Source: JBBDMW01 sp040878005 (GTDB taxonomy: Bacteria > Chloroflexota > Dehalococcoidia > Lucifugimonadales > Lucifugimonadaceae). Taken from it: a stretch of DNA of 42,536 nt. The notes under the pieces were generated by a model that was not told the origin of the DNA, did not search any database, and worked only from the letters and a program-made list of their open reading frames with translations. The stretch covers positions 1 to 42,536 of the forward strand of contig JBBDMW010000004.1 of NCBI GenBank assembly GCA_040878005.1. The letters are read 5' to 3'. Every line of letters begins with the position of its first letter. The stretch's first letter is position 1. Positions 1 to 8,289 of this stretch are shown piece by piece. Made by a program: the position numbers and the translations under genes.

Positions 1-334
1 CGCCAGGCGAGCCTCGAAGAGTGTCCGACGCCGAAGGCGGAGTATAAACAGAAAAGCGTCATATGACGACGAAGCCACGCGCCCAAAATCCTACTCGCTC
101 ACGTCTACCGCGATGTCGTCTCGACCGGACAACCGAGCCGTCACCCGAGCCTCGAAGAGTCGGGGTACCGGCGATAGCGGGTCGAGCGAAGGCAAGTACA
201 AAACCAAACAAACCCCGCCCGCCAAACGTCCCGCCGCACGTACAATGAGGCCGAGTTTCATCGTCAAAACCACAGCCCGCTGACGCACGTGCCACCTGGC
301 TCAGTCCCAGCGGGGGAATCTCTCGGACGGACAC
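1..334. repeat. gene-free leader with two copies of a dispersed repeat unit
   Basis: No convincing gene is seen before position 335. The stretch holds a partial repeat unit at about 1-50 and a fuller one at about 110-205. Shared blocks are a 24-nt block (5-28) identical to 37241-37264, a 20-nt block (110-129) identical to 37207-37226, and a closing block that reads like GAAGGCAAGTACAAA. The two units differ from each other in the middle. The open frames that cross this stretch on both strands have repeat-like, Arg/Pro-rich translations and are not credible genes. What the repeat does is unknown. Confidence 0.6.
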
Positions 335-1969
335 ATGGGCATCGTTGACGGCAGCTACCTGGTCGCACGAACACTCAAGGAAGAAGGCGTAGAGCACCTC
401 TTCTTCCTGATGGGCGGGCCAAACTACGAAATCGTGAACAATGCGGAAGACATGGGGATCAAGACCGTGGACTTCCGCCATGAACAGGCCGCTGCGATGG
501 CCGCCCACGCTTACGCACGGGTCACCGGCAAGCCGGGTGTAACAACGGCCGCGTCCGGCCCCGGCACCCTCAACCTGCTCACTGGCCAGTACAACGCCTT
601 CATCGACTGCGCTCCCATGGTCACCCTCGGCGGCGCCGGGCCAATCTCCGACTTCGGCCGCGACGGCTTCCAGGAAGTGGACCAGGTCCGCATCTTCGAG
701 GCGGTCAGCAAGGCGGTTATGCGCCCCATGGACCCTGCGCGATACCCGGAGCACATCTCCACCGCCTTCCGAATCGCCACCTCTGGACGCCCCGGCCCGG
801 TCTACGTGGACTGCAACGAGGACGTCCTGTACGGACAGTTGGAAGAATCCAGCGCCCCGCGCCCCACTCGCGCAGCAAAGATGTCAAGGCCGGAAGCCGA
901 CCCCGATTTCGTCCGTGAGGCGGTTCAGATGCTCTCCAACGCCGACCGGCCAATGGTCCTCGCCGGGGGCGGCGCATTCTGGTCAAAGGCGTGGGACGAG
1001 TTGCGGGAGTTCGTGGACCGCACCGGCGTTCCCTTCTACACAACCCCCATGTCCCGCGGCCTCATCCCAGAAGACCACCCGCTCTCGTTCCCCGCGGCCC
1101 GCACCACGGCCATGCGCGAGGCCGATGTCGTGCTGGTGGTGGGCACCCGGTTCAACTGGATCATGACATTCGGCAACCGCATTGCCGATGACGCAAAGAT
1201 AATCCAGGTGAACATTGACCCACAGGAGATAGGCCACAACCGCAGCGTGGACCTGGGGCTGGTCGGCGATGCAAAGGCCGTCCTGGGGCAGATCAACGCC
1301 GAGGTATCACGCACCGGATTCAAGGCGAAGCACGAGTCGCAGTGGATTGCTCACCTGCGCGAGGCCGAGCAGGTCCGCAGGGAGCGCGCCGCCACGGTTG
1401 AGAACTCTGACGAGACTCCAATCCACCCGCTGCGCCTCTGCAAAGAGCTGCGCGATGTGATGGACCGTGACGCCATACTCACCGTGGACGGCAACGAGAT
1501 CCTGCACTTCGGCCGCCAGTCCATGCCGACGTACTATCCGGGCCACCGCCTGAACTCCGGCCCCACCGGCTGCATGGGTGTCGGCCTGCCGTACGCCATC
1601 GGCGCAAAGCTGGCAAAGCCCGACAAGCAGGTTGTATCCCTGCACGGCGATGGCTCACTGGGAATGAACATCCAGGACTTTGATACTGCCGTGCGCTACA
1701 ACCTGCCGATGGTCATCGTGGTATCCAACAATGAAGGCTGGACGGCGCGAATCGAAGGCATCCGGAAGCCTGGCCGCGAGCTTGGCTTCACCCGCTTCGA
1801 TGAAGTGGCGCAGGCCCTGGGCGGCCATGGTGAGCTGGTGGAGTCGCCAACAGACATCCGGCCCGCCCTGGAGCGTGCCTTCGCCTCCGGAAAGCCGGCA
1901 ATAGTGAACGTCCGCACCGATCCCGCAGCACGAGCCATTTCGAAGTTCGCCGGCTCCCGCATGGAGTAA
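335..1969 (+). CDS. thiamine diphosphate-dependent enzyme, acetolactate synthase / 2-hydroxyacyl-CoA lyase-like
   Basis: A full-length (544 aa) three-domain ThDP enzyme. The N-terminal Pyr domain carries the cofactor-activating glutamate in F-R-H-E-Q-A-A (about residue 50) and an A-S-G-P-G-T motif. A central Rossmann-like domain follows (about 190-330). The C-terminal PP domain shows the GDG...NN metal/diphosphate motif, G-D-G-S-L-G-M followed by S-N-N-E-G-W (about 435-470). The family includes acetohydroxyacid synthase, oxalyl-CoA decarboxylase, 2-hydroxyacyl-CoA lyase and benzoylformate decarboxylase. Sequence alone does not let me choose, and no AHAS regulatory subunit is adjacent, which argues against branched-chain amino acid synthesis. 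ATG start with a G-rich stretch upstream. A GYD protein and an amidase follow on the same strand, so a small catabolic cluster is possible. Confidence 0.9.
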   Translation: MGIVDGSYLVARTLKEEGVEHLFFLMGGPNYEIVNNAEDMGIKTVDFRHEQAAAMAAHAYARVTGKPGVTTAASGPGTLNLLTGQYNAFIDCAPMVTLGGAGPISDFGRDGFQEVDQVRIFEAVSKAVMRPMDPARYPEHISTAFRIATSGRPGPVYVDCNEDVLYGQLEESSAPRPTRAAKMSRPEADPDFVREAVQMLSNADRPMVLAGGGAFWSKAWDELREFVDRTGVPFYTTPMSRGLIPEDHPLSFPAARTTAMREADVVLVVGTRFNWIMTFGNRIADDAKIIQVNIDPQEIGHNRSVDLGLVGDAKAVLGQINAEVSRTGFKAKHESQWIAHLREAEQVRRERAATVENSDETPIHPLRLCKELRDVMDRDAILTVDGNEILHFGRQSMPTYYPGHRLNSGPTGCMGVGLPYAIGAKLAKPDKQVVSLHGDGSLGMNIQDFDTAVRYNLPMVIVVSNNEGWTARIEGIRKPGRELGFTRFDEVAQALGGHGELVESPTDIRPALERAFASGKPAIVNVRTDPAARAISKFAGSRME

Positions 1970-2115
1970 TGCCCCTTTCCCAAACATGCGCTGGCCTGTT
2001 ACAACACGCTAATCAGGTGGGGGTGCATTTGTGGGGTGTTTCACGCGATACTGTCGCCGCGCTTACGAAAACCGCGCATGGGCGGCAAGAGCGCCGGCAA
2101 TCCAGGGGGTAAACG

Positions 2116-2433
2116 ATGCCGCTGTATTTGATGCTTTCAAAACTAACTGAGCGCGGACGCGACAGGGTGAAGAATCACCCCGAGCGGATCAATGAGGTCA
2201 ACGAAGAGGTGAACCAGCGAAGTTGCCGCGTGGTCGCGCAGTACGCGCTGCTTGGCGAATGGGACTTCGCTTCAATCATCGAGGCGCCGGACAACTGGAA
2301 CATGAACCGCCTGGCCATCGACCTCGGCGCACGTGGCACCATTGAGACGCACACGATGCCTGCGATTCGCACGCAGGACTTCATAGCGTTCATGCGGGAA
2401 GAAGCCGCCGAAGACCGCGCCAAGCGCAGTTGA
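2116..2433 (+). CDS. GYD domain protein
   Basis: A small 105-aa protein opening M-P-L-Y-L-M-L-S-K-L-T, followed by a ferredoxin-like alpha/beta pattern ending in a conserved T-x-T-M-P-A-I stretch. This fits the GYD family (a dimeric alpha/beta-barrel-like fold often found beside catabolic enzymes; biochemical role unknown). The start is supported by an AGGGGGT ribosome site 7-8 bases upstream. It lies 146 bases after the ThDP enzyme and is followed by a terminator-like hairpin, so it may close that transcript. The C-terminal tail is charged and probably disordered. Confidence 0.8.
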   Translation: MPLYLMLSKLTERGRDRVKNHPERINEVNEEVNQRSCRVVAQYALLGEWDFASIIEAPDNWNMNRLAIDLGARGTIETHTMPAIRTQDFIAFMREEAAEDRAKRS

Positions 2434-2459
2434 TCTCCGGACGGCATAACGGATAGCAA

Positions 2460-2491
2460 AAGGGCCCTTGGTCGAGAGACTGAGGGCCCTT
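2460..2491 (+). terminator. terminator-like hairpin after the GYD gene
   Basis: An inverted repeat AAGGGCCC ... GGGCCCTT with a 16-nt spacer, starting about 25 bases after the GYD stop codon. Only a short T run follows, so efficiency is uncertain. It separates the GYD gene from the amidase. Confidence 0.6.
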
Positions 2492-2582
2492 CCTGTTCGC
2501 GCGGCAGGGCTTCACTGCGCCCCGCGCGTGCTGTACCGTTTCCTCGTTTTCACTGGCGGCCGCAGCAAACGGGGAATTTAAC

Positions 2583-4019
2583 ATGACAGCCGATACCGAA
2601 CTCGCATTCACGCCTGCAGGGCGGCTCAGGGAGATGATCGGCGCGCGTGAACTTTCGCCCGTAGAGCTGACCGAACTCACGCTTCGCCGCATTGAAACTC
2701 TCAACCCCCGGCTGAACGCGTTCATCACCGTGACTGGCGAACGCGCCATGGACGCCGCCCGCGAGGCCGAAGCCGCAGTCATGCGGGGCGATGCGCTGGG
2801 GCCGCTGCACGGCATACCAGTGCCCATCAAGGACCTGGAAGCCGTGAAGGGAGTCAGGCTCACCCAGGGATCGCTGATTCACGCCGACGAGGTCGCCGAC
2901 TCCGATGCCCTGTGCGTGGATCGCATACGGGCGGCGGGCGGCATCGTCATTGGCAAGACCAACACGCCGGAGCACGGCCACTCCGGCACCACTGAGAATC
3001 GGGTGGCCGATCCGTGCCGCAACCCGTGGGACCCCGAGCGGACACCCGGCGGATCAAGCGGAGGCGCTGCTGCATCAGTCGCCTCCGGCATGACCGCGAT
3101 AGCGCAGGGAAGCGACGGCGGCGGGTCCGTGCGCATACCGTGCGGGTTTAGCGGCATCTTCGGCATAAAGGCCACGCAGGGCAGAGTGCCGCGCAGGCAT
3201 GCCGGCCCCAACTCGTGGCACATCATCAATCACTCATCCGTCGGCCCCATGACCCGCACAGTGCGAGACGGCGTAATCATGCTCCAGGCGCTGGCGGGAC
3301 CGTCCCCGGATGCTGAGTACGGCACAATCCAGGACGCTCCGCCGGACTTCGAGGCGTCGCTGGGCATGGGCGTGCGCGGTCTGCGCGTGGCGTTCAGCCC
3401 GGACATGGGCGGCGCTGCCGTGGATGGAGAAGTGGCGAAGGCAGTTGCCGCGGCGGCCGAGGTATTCGAGGACCTTGGCGCAACGGTGGAGCAGCCGGAG
3501 TTCAAACCGGATGACTACGAGGCGCTCTTCGAAACCTTCTACATGTACTTCTGCATCAGGGGCTACGGGTCGTTCGGGAGCGAATTGGAGCATGCGGACA
3601 TGCTCACCGGCTACTTCCGCACGAACATCGAGTACGGCCAGGCGGCGACTGCCGAGGACTATGTGAAGGCCCTCAACAACATAGGCCAGTACCGGGCGTA
3701 TGTGAACGATTTCATGTCCCGCTACGACCTGCTGCTTACTCCGTCGCTTGCGGTCCCGGCATTCCTCATTGGCCAGGAGCCATCTGAGATTGGCGGCAGG
3801 GACATCCAGTGGCCGCGCTGGGGCTACACGCCGTTCACGTACCTCTTCAACCTTACCGGTAATCCCGGCGCAAGCGTTCCGTGCGGCTTCTCGAAGGACG
3901 GCCTGCCAATAGGCCTGCAAGTCGTGGGCCGCTTGAAGGATGAGGAAACAGTGCTGGCCGCGTCGGCAGCATTCGAAGAAGCCCGGCCGTGGGCAGGCAA
4001 ACGACCGCCAGTCTCTTAA
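2583..4019 (+). CDS. amidase signature family hydrolase
   Basis: 478 aa, typical length for the amidase signature family (GatA, indoleacetamide hydrolase, aryl-acylamidase relatives), which hydrolyse carboxamides. The Ser-cisSer-Lys triad is visible: Lys83 in P-I-K-D, the cis-Ser in G-G-S-S-G-G (about 156-161) and the nucleophile Ser182 in G-G-S-V-R-I-P. A GatA role is unlikely because no gatB or gatC is nearby. The neighbours suggest catabolism of an amide, but the substrate cannot be read from sequence. ATG start. Confidence 0.92.
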   Translation: MTADTELAFTPAGRLREMIGARELSPVELTELTLRRIETLNPRLNAFITVTGERAMDAAREAEAAVMRGDALGPLHGIPVPIKDLEAVKGVRLTQGSLIHADEVADSDALCVDRIRAAGGIVIGKTNTPEHGHSGTTENRVADPCRNPWDPERTPGGSSGGAAASVASGMTAIAQGSDGGGSVRIPCGFSGIFGIKATQGRVPRRHAGPNSWHIINHSSVGPMTRTVRDGVIMLQALAGPSPDAEYGTIQDAPPDFEASLGMGVRGLRVAFSPDMGGAAVDGEVAKAVAAAAEVFEDLGATVEQPEFKPDDYEALFETFYMYFCIRGYGSFGSELEHADMLTGYFRTNIEYGQAATAEDYVKALNNIGQYRAYVNDFMSRYDLLLTPSLAVPAFLIGQEPSEIGGRDIQWPRWGYTPFTYLFNLTGNPGASVPCGFSKDGLPIGLQVVGRLKDEETVLAASAAFEEARPWAGKRPPVS

Positions 4020-4179
4020 CAGGCGAGCCAGACTCATACCTGCCGGATGCCACTGATCCACCACTGGGATGAGGCGGATTCCGGGCGCGCGTGCAAGACT
4101 TTTACCCCACCACTGGCAACACATCACCCCTCACCTCCAATCCAATAGCCGCGAACCAAGGTGGCAACAGGAGGACGCC

Positions 4180-4587
4180 ATGAGCTACGCCAGGGACATG
4201 ATTGAGACCACCCCGGTCGTGGTGGAGTTCGACCCGGCAGATCTGACAGAGTGCATCGAAGCCTGCTTCGACTGTCTACAGGCATGCACCGCCTGCGCAG
4301 ACGCCTGCCTGGGAGAGGAGCGGGTGGCGGAACTGGTGGCGTGCATTCGCCTCAACCTCGACTGCGCCGATGTCTGTGAAACCACGGGCAAGATGCTGTC
4401 TCGGCAGACCGAGTACGATCCGGCGCTGGTGCAGTCCACGCTGCAAACCTGCGCTCTGGCATGCCAGGTATGCGGAGATGAGTGCGACAGTCACAGCGAG
4501 ATGCACGAGCATTGCCGGGTATGTGCCGACGCGTGCAGGCGTTGTGAGGCGGCGTGCCAGAAGCTGATTGACGCGGCAGCTGCCTAG
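4180..4587 (+). CDS. Cys-rich four-helix bundle copper-binding protein (DUF326/Csp-like)
   Basis: 135 aa with 18 cysteines in a C-x3-C-x2-C-x3-C-x2-C helical rhythm (Cys25, 29, 32, 36, 39, 43, 55, 62, 66, 91, 95, 98, 102, 112, 115, 119, 122, 126). This is the signature of the DUF326 family, which includes the copper storage proteins (Csp) that hold Cu(I) on the inner faces of a four-helix bundle. No signal peptide is visible, so a cytosolic type is likely. Start chosen at the ATG with a CAGGAGG ribosome site 5-6 bases upstream; an in-frame extension further upstream is basic and unlike the family. No copper ATPase or regulator is adjacent. Confidence 0.88.
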   Translation: MSYARDMIETTPVVVEFDPADLTECIEACFDCLQACTACADACLGEERVAELVACIRLNLDCADVCETTGKMLSRQTEYDPALVQSTLQTCALACQVCGDECDSHSEMHEHCRVCADACRRCEAACQKLIDAAAA

Positions 4588-5098
4588 GCGTTGACGCCGT
4601 TGCGCATTTCAGCTGTTGCAGTTGCCCCGCGTGTGGCGGAAGCACATCCGGGCACCCGCAGCCGGCCGCGCTCATGGACGGCTATCTCGTCTGACGAGAT
4701 ACGCGCCCAGCGGCCGCATACGTTGCAGGCAGCGCGCCCGTTCCCGTTGGTTATGGCCGGCGGCGCCAGGGATCCGGGGCATGGCCGGACCGGTAACTTG
4801 CTCATATGACCGGACCCAAGAGAAGGCTGTCCAGGCGCTTCGTCCAGCGCCTCAAAAAGAGTGGTCCCCGGATCCACCTCGCTCGTGGTAACCGCCACGC
4901 ACCCCAACACACTGGGAGCAAGATTTCACCGGGGACCACGCACAACGTAGTTGAGGCATGGTTACGGATAGGCTAACAATCGGTGAACCGATGGTTACCG
5001 GTTGAAAATTGACACCTATTTCAGGGTCGTGCGCCGTGGAGGAACCCTAGGACGGATTGCAGGCCGGAACGTTGCTCTCGCTGGGGAATCCCGTAGTT
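4588..5098. other. gene-free convergent region with two palindromes
   Basis: Over 500 bases between two converging genes with no credible ORF. It holds a perfect 19-bp palindrome at 4683-4701 (TATCTCGTC, one central base, GACGAGATA), which resembles an operator or short hairpin. Near 4979-4992 there is a second small palindrome, ATCGGT-GA-ACCGAT. A promoter for a missed small RNA cannot be excluded. Confidence 0.4.
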
Positions 5099-6100
5099 CT
5101 ACTCGATGGAGACCGGCCTCAACCGTTGCCTCACTTCGGGATTCACGACACGGCTGGGCCAGATGCCCCTCAGCACGTCCGCCGCCTGCCGGGATGCGGT
5201 GCGCGTGGACCATTCGCCTGACAGCGTGGACTCCCCGGCGGCATGGGGCGTGGCGATCACGTTGGGCTGTTTGAGCAGCGGGTTGTCCGGGTTGGTGGGC
5301 TCCTGTTCAAATACATCCAGCCCTGCTCCTGCGATCCAGCCCTCATTGAGCGCGCTCACCAGTGCCTTCTCATCCACGACGCCGCCTCGGCAGCAGTTAA
5401 CGAAGAAAGCTGAGCTCTTCATGGTCCTGAACTGCGCCTCTCCCATCAGGTGATGGGTTTCGTCGTTGTGCGGTGTCTGTATGGAGACGTAATCGGAGGC
5501 TTTCAGCAGGTCCTCCGGCGAGTTGACCCGCTGGACGCCGTACTCTCTGAACATCCAGTCCTCGGCATATGGGTCATAAGCGCGGACGACCAGGCCGAAC
5601 GGCTGTAGCCGCTTCGCCAGCGATCGGCCGATCGCCCCGAAGCCGATCAGCCCGGCCACTTCTTCATCAAGCGGGCCGATGGGCCGTCCGGCAGGCCGGT
5701 CCCACACCCCGGCGCGCATCGCGCGGTCGTACTGCACCAGTTTCCGGTTCAGCGCCAGGATCATGGCCGCCGCGTGGTTGGCCACCTCCCAGTTGCATAT
5801 GTACGCGGCGTTGGTCACCATGATCCCGGCCTCGGTCGCTGCCTGGACGTCCCAGCCGTCGAACCCGTGGCCGAACCCGCACACGGCCTTTGCCCGGTCC
5901 ATCGACGCGATGACGTCGGCATCCACCTGCACCATGGCCATCACCACGTCTGCGCCCCGGACCGCCTCCATCATCTCGCCCTTGCTGCTGACCATGACTC
6001 TTTCGATATCAGCGCTCAGCCCATCGAACGCCGACCTGTCCACGTCCACGGGGAACGCCAGGCTCTTTGGCAATGCCACGACGACCTTCTGCCTGCCCAT
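5099..6100 (-). CDS. D-isomer specific 2-hydroxyacid dehydrogenase (phosphoglycerate dehydrogenase-like)
   Basis: 333 aa. A Rossmann NAD(P)-binding motif G-F-G-A-I-G sits at residues 153-158, and the family catalytic residues are present: Arg238 in N-C-C-R-G-G, Glu267 in D-V-F-E-Q-E-P and His286 in T-P-H-A-A-G. The enzyme interconverts a 2-keto acid and a D-2-hydroxyacid with NAD(P)H. There is no ACT domain, so it is not a classic feedback-regulated SerA. The start has an AGGAG site about 10 bases upstream. It lies 62 bases downstream of an unrecognised gene on the same strand, so the two are probably co-transcribed. Substrate unknown. Confidence 0.9.
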   Translation of the reverse strand: MGRQKVVVALPKSLAFPVDVDRSAFDGLSADIERVMVSSKGEMMEAVRGADVVMAMVQVDADVIASMDRAKAVCGFGHGFDGWDVQAATEAGIMVTNAAYICNWEVANHAAAMILALNRKLVQYDRAMRAGVWDRPAGRPIGPLDEEVAGLIGFGAIGRSLAKRLQPFGLVVRAYDPYAEDWMFREYGVQRVNSPEDLLKASDYVSIQTPHNDETHHLMGEAQFRTMKSSAFFVNCCRGGVVDEKALVSALNEGWIAGAGLDVFEQEPTNPDNPLLKQPNVIATPHAAGESTLSGEWSTRTASRQAADVLRGIWPSRVVNPEVRQRLRPVSIE

Positions 6101-6132
6101 TCAGTTATTTCTCCTGGGTTATTTGAATTAAG

Positions 6133-6150
6133 AATTACGCTCGTGTAATT
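6133..6150. promoter_or_regulatory. small inverted repeat upstream of the hydroxyacid dehydrogenase
   Basis: AATTAC, 6 bases, GTAATT, located in the 62-base gap between the two minus-strand genes, 33 bases before the dehydrogenase start. It is the right size for an operator and is locally AT-rich. The evidence is only symmetry and position. Confidence 0.3.
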
Positions 6151-6162
6151 TGCCGAAGCGCG

Positions 6163-7560
6163 TCAGCCCCGGCTGAACTCATTGATCACAGACCATATCT
6201 CCGGCTTCATGCTGTTGTAGACGAAGTAGCAGTAGCGCGTGGCCCCCAGCGACTGCATTTCGGCCAGCATGCGGCGCAGCTCGCTCGGCGTTACCCAGTT
6301 GCTGCCGAAATGCTCAAGGCCCACCCACGGCACGAACTTCTCGGGGCTGCCCGCAGCGGCCAGCATCTTTCGAGTCTGGTCCCGCACGGACGTTGAGAAC
6401 CACTCGTCAGTAGCTTCCTTGTCGTAGTCGGCCACCGGGTAGTCGGACGGCATCGGGTAGTCGAATGCCGCGCTGAACCATCGCGAGGCGTCCTCCTCGG
6501 AAAGCCCTGGATTCCACTCGCGCAGCGTCCGCACCCAGTTCACCACCGTGCCGCGGAACCCGGCCACACCGCCGCTCCACCAGTACTCCTTGGGCATCTG
6601 GAAGTCTGTGTACGCCCGTTTCCGGCGCAGGTTATGGCCGGTGATGGCCGCGATGGCAGGTGGGCGGGAGGAGTTGGCTACTTCCAGTTGGGGGAGGTGC
6701 TTCTTGACGCCGGCGTAGGCGGTCGAGACGTTCCACTCGATGACCGCCGCCTTGAACTGGAACCACTCGACCGTGTCCGGTTCTTCGAGCCACCATTCAA
6801 GGCTGCCGAACGTGCCGCCCTGGTTTGCGATGAAGTCTTCCACTGCGGCCGGGCTCAGCGAGTGCAGGCGTTCCTTGAACCGCTCCCGGCCATCCAGGAT
6901 TCGCTGCATGGAGAAGCCATTGGCCTCAGCAAAGCGGCGGCTGTCTTCGTCGTCCAGCTTCTCCACCCACATGTCGTCACGATGCCCCGGCTGAATCTCC
7001 CACTTGTAGTCAGGGCCGTCCAGCAGCAGGCCGGAGAACTGCGGGTAGTTGGCCAGCGTGTCCCTCGCCCGGGCGACTGTCATGCCCGGCGCCTCGGGGT
7101 TGCAAAAGCTGAAGCTCGGAGCCTTCTGGTCCAGCTTCCCCGTGCCAAACCCGCCTCGCAGGAAGTAGCCTTTGTCGTCCGTGGTGTACAGCTTGAAGCC
7201 CTTCGATACCGCCATGTCCAGCGCATCTTTCAGGTCCTGCGCATCGCCCGCCATGTGCGATGGCATCTCCGGCGGCTGCCAGTCCAGATCCCTGTAAAGC
7301 TCAGGATTGGGGCTGTAGGCAGCGACTGGCGTCCGCTGGACAGGCGATCCCCCTACCGCGGCAAGCCCCCTGGGATGCGTGTCTTCCACCTGTGGGTAGC
7401 GGGTTTGCTCGCCCCCGCGATCGTCAAGCAGGCACAGCCACTGGAGGGCGACTTCGTTGATGCCAGCATCGGCAAGCTCGTCCCAGAACGACTCTTCGTA
7501 AAAGATGGAGTTGGGCGGCCGGACCAGCATCATGGGCTTTAGGGGCTGTAGCTCTGGCAT
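6163..7560 (-). CDS. unrecognised 465-aa protein, possibly a TIM-barrel hydrolase
   Basis: I do not recognise this family with confidence. The protein is soluble, with no signal peptide or membrane segment. It is rich in Trp, Tyr and acidic residues (W-W-L-E-E-P-D, E-Y-W-W-S-G-G, W-V-G-L-E-H-F-G-S-N-W), and its alternating pattern would suit a glycoside-hydrolase-like TIM barrel. Repeated phrases such as G-L-L-L-D-G-P-D-Y and W-V-G-L-E-H-F could be barrel strand ends with catalytic acids. It is the first gene of an apparent two-gene unit with the downstream dehydrogenase, so it may make or release that enzyme's hydroxyacid or ketoacid. ATG start, M-P-E-L-Q. Confidence 0.75.
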   Translation of the reverse strand: MPELQPLKPMMLVRPPNSIFYEESFWDELADAGINEVALQWLCLLDDRGGEQTRYPQVEDTHPRGLAAVGGSPVQRTPVAAYSPNPELYRDLDWQPPEMPSHMAGDAQDLKDALDMAVSKGFKLYTTDDKGYFLRGGFGTGKLDQKAPSFSFCNPEAPGMTVARARDTLANYPQFSGLLLDGPDYKWEIQPGHRDDMWVEKLDDEDSRRFAEANGFSMQRILDGRERFKERLHSLSPAAVEDFIANQGGTFGSLEWWLEEPDTVEWFQFKAAVIEWNVSTAYAGVKKHLPQLEVANSSRPPAIAAITGHNLRRKRAYTDFQMPKEYWWSGGVAGFRGTVVNWVRTLREWNPGLSEEDASRWFSAAFDYPMPSDYPVADYDKEATDEWFSTSVRDQTRKMLAAAGSPEKFVPWVGLEHFGSNWVTPSELRRMLAEMQSLGATRYCYFVYNSMKPEIWSVINEFSRG

Positions 7561-7848
7561 TGTTCAAGCACCTGGTTGAATCACTGATGATTGGACATTG
7601 AGAAGGCGAACGGCGGTACGTTACGCCGCGCACTGTAGCGGGGCAAGGCAGAACTGCCGTGGGGCGTGCGGTTATTGATGCAATGCTTCCCGCTGTCATA
7701 ACACCTGGCTCTTAGGGAAGAGTGGTGTGTTATGGTCGGCGCGTCTCGCGTTGCTGAATATCGCTGCGCTCTTGGACGAAAAGTAGCGGAGCGCAATGAT
7801 GCCCATCGAATTGTTTCAGGCGACGGGATGTAGCGGGGAAACAAATAA

Positions 7849-8265
7849 ATGTCAGCTATGCCATCAGGCCGCCTGTCACGCGGGCGGCGGTTCCGCGACA
7901 TTGCGATCATATTGATCGCCGGCCTGTTAATCGCTGGCGTCAGCCTTGCGTGGAACCGCGGCTGGCCTCCGTTCGGCCCGTACCCAAACCCTGTGGTTAA
8001 CGCCGCTTCCTCCAGCATCGTTGCTGCGGGCGACGAATTCACCATCCTGGTCGAATGTACAGTCGAAAACACAGGTGCGAGCGGCACAGTGGGCGTTGCC
8101 GCAACGGTTGAGTACGACGGATCAACGACGACTCGTGCGGAAGACGTATTCTTCAATGAGAACGATCAGAAAACGGTCCAGATCGAATTAGTGCCTGCAT
8201 CCGGTATGAGTCCGTCCGAGGGTGAATATAAATACGATTGCCTGGCGGCACGCCGGCGATCGTGA
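7849..8265 (+). CDS. small N-terminally anchored protein with a beta-sandwich-like ectodomain
   Basis: 138 aa. Basic N terminus, one hydrophobic segment (about residues 17-34, I-A-I-I-L-I-A-G-L-L-I-A-G-V), then a Ser/Thr/Val-rich exported domain. The ectodomain has the pattern of the CARDB/DUF11 immunoglobulin-like folds (F-T-I-L-V-E-C-T-V-E-N-T-G). Its two Cys residues (C-T-V-E-N and Y-D-C-L) could form a disulfide. It faces the ABC exporter convergently with a 24-base gap. The function is unknown; it may be an uncleaved envelope protein. Confidence 0.65.
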   Translation: MSAMPSGRLSRGRRFRDIAIILIAGLLIAGVSLAWNRGWPPFGPYPNPVVNAASSSIVAAGDEFTILVECTVENTGASGTVGVAATVEYDGSTTTRAEDVFFNENDQKTVQIELVPASGMSPSEGEYKYDCLAARRRS

Positions 8266-8289
8266 TGAGGATGCCCTGAGATCTGGCCA

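Noticed and set aside
59..754. 231-aa minus-strand ORF overlapping the window start and the ThDP enzyme
   Set aside because: It runs antisense to a clear ThDP enzyme and through the repeat region, with no recognisable domain.
3234..4127. 297-aa minus-strand ORF across the amidase
   Set aside because: Antisense to the amidase triad region; Arg/His-rich and featureless, a shadow of GC-rich coding sequence.
6634..7542. 302-aa plus-strand ORF opposite the 465-aa gene
   Set aside because: Mirror frame of the minus-strand gene, which has the better start and operon context, although that gene's family is also unknown.
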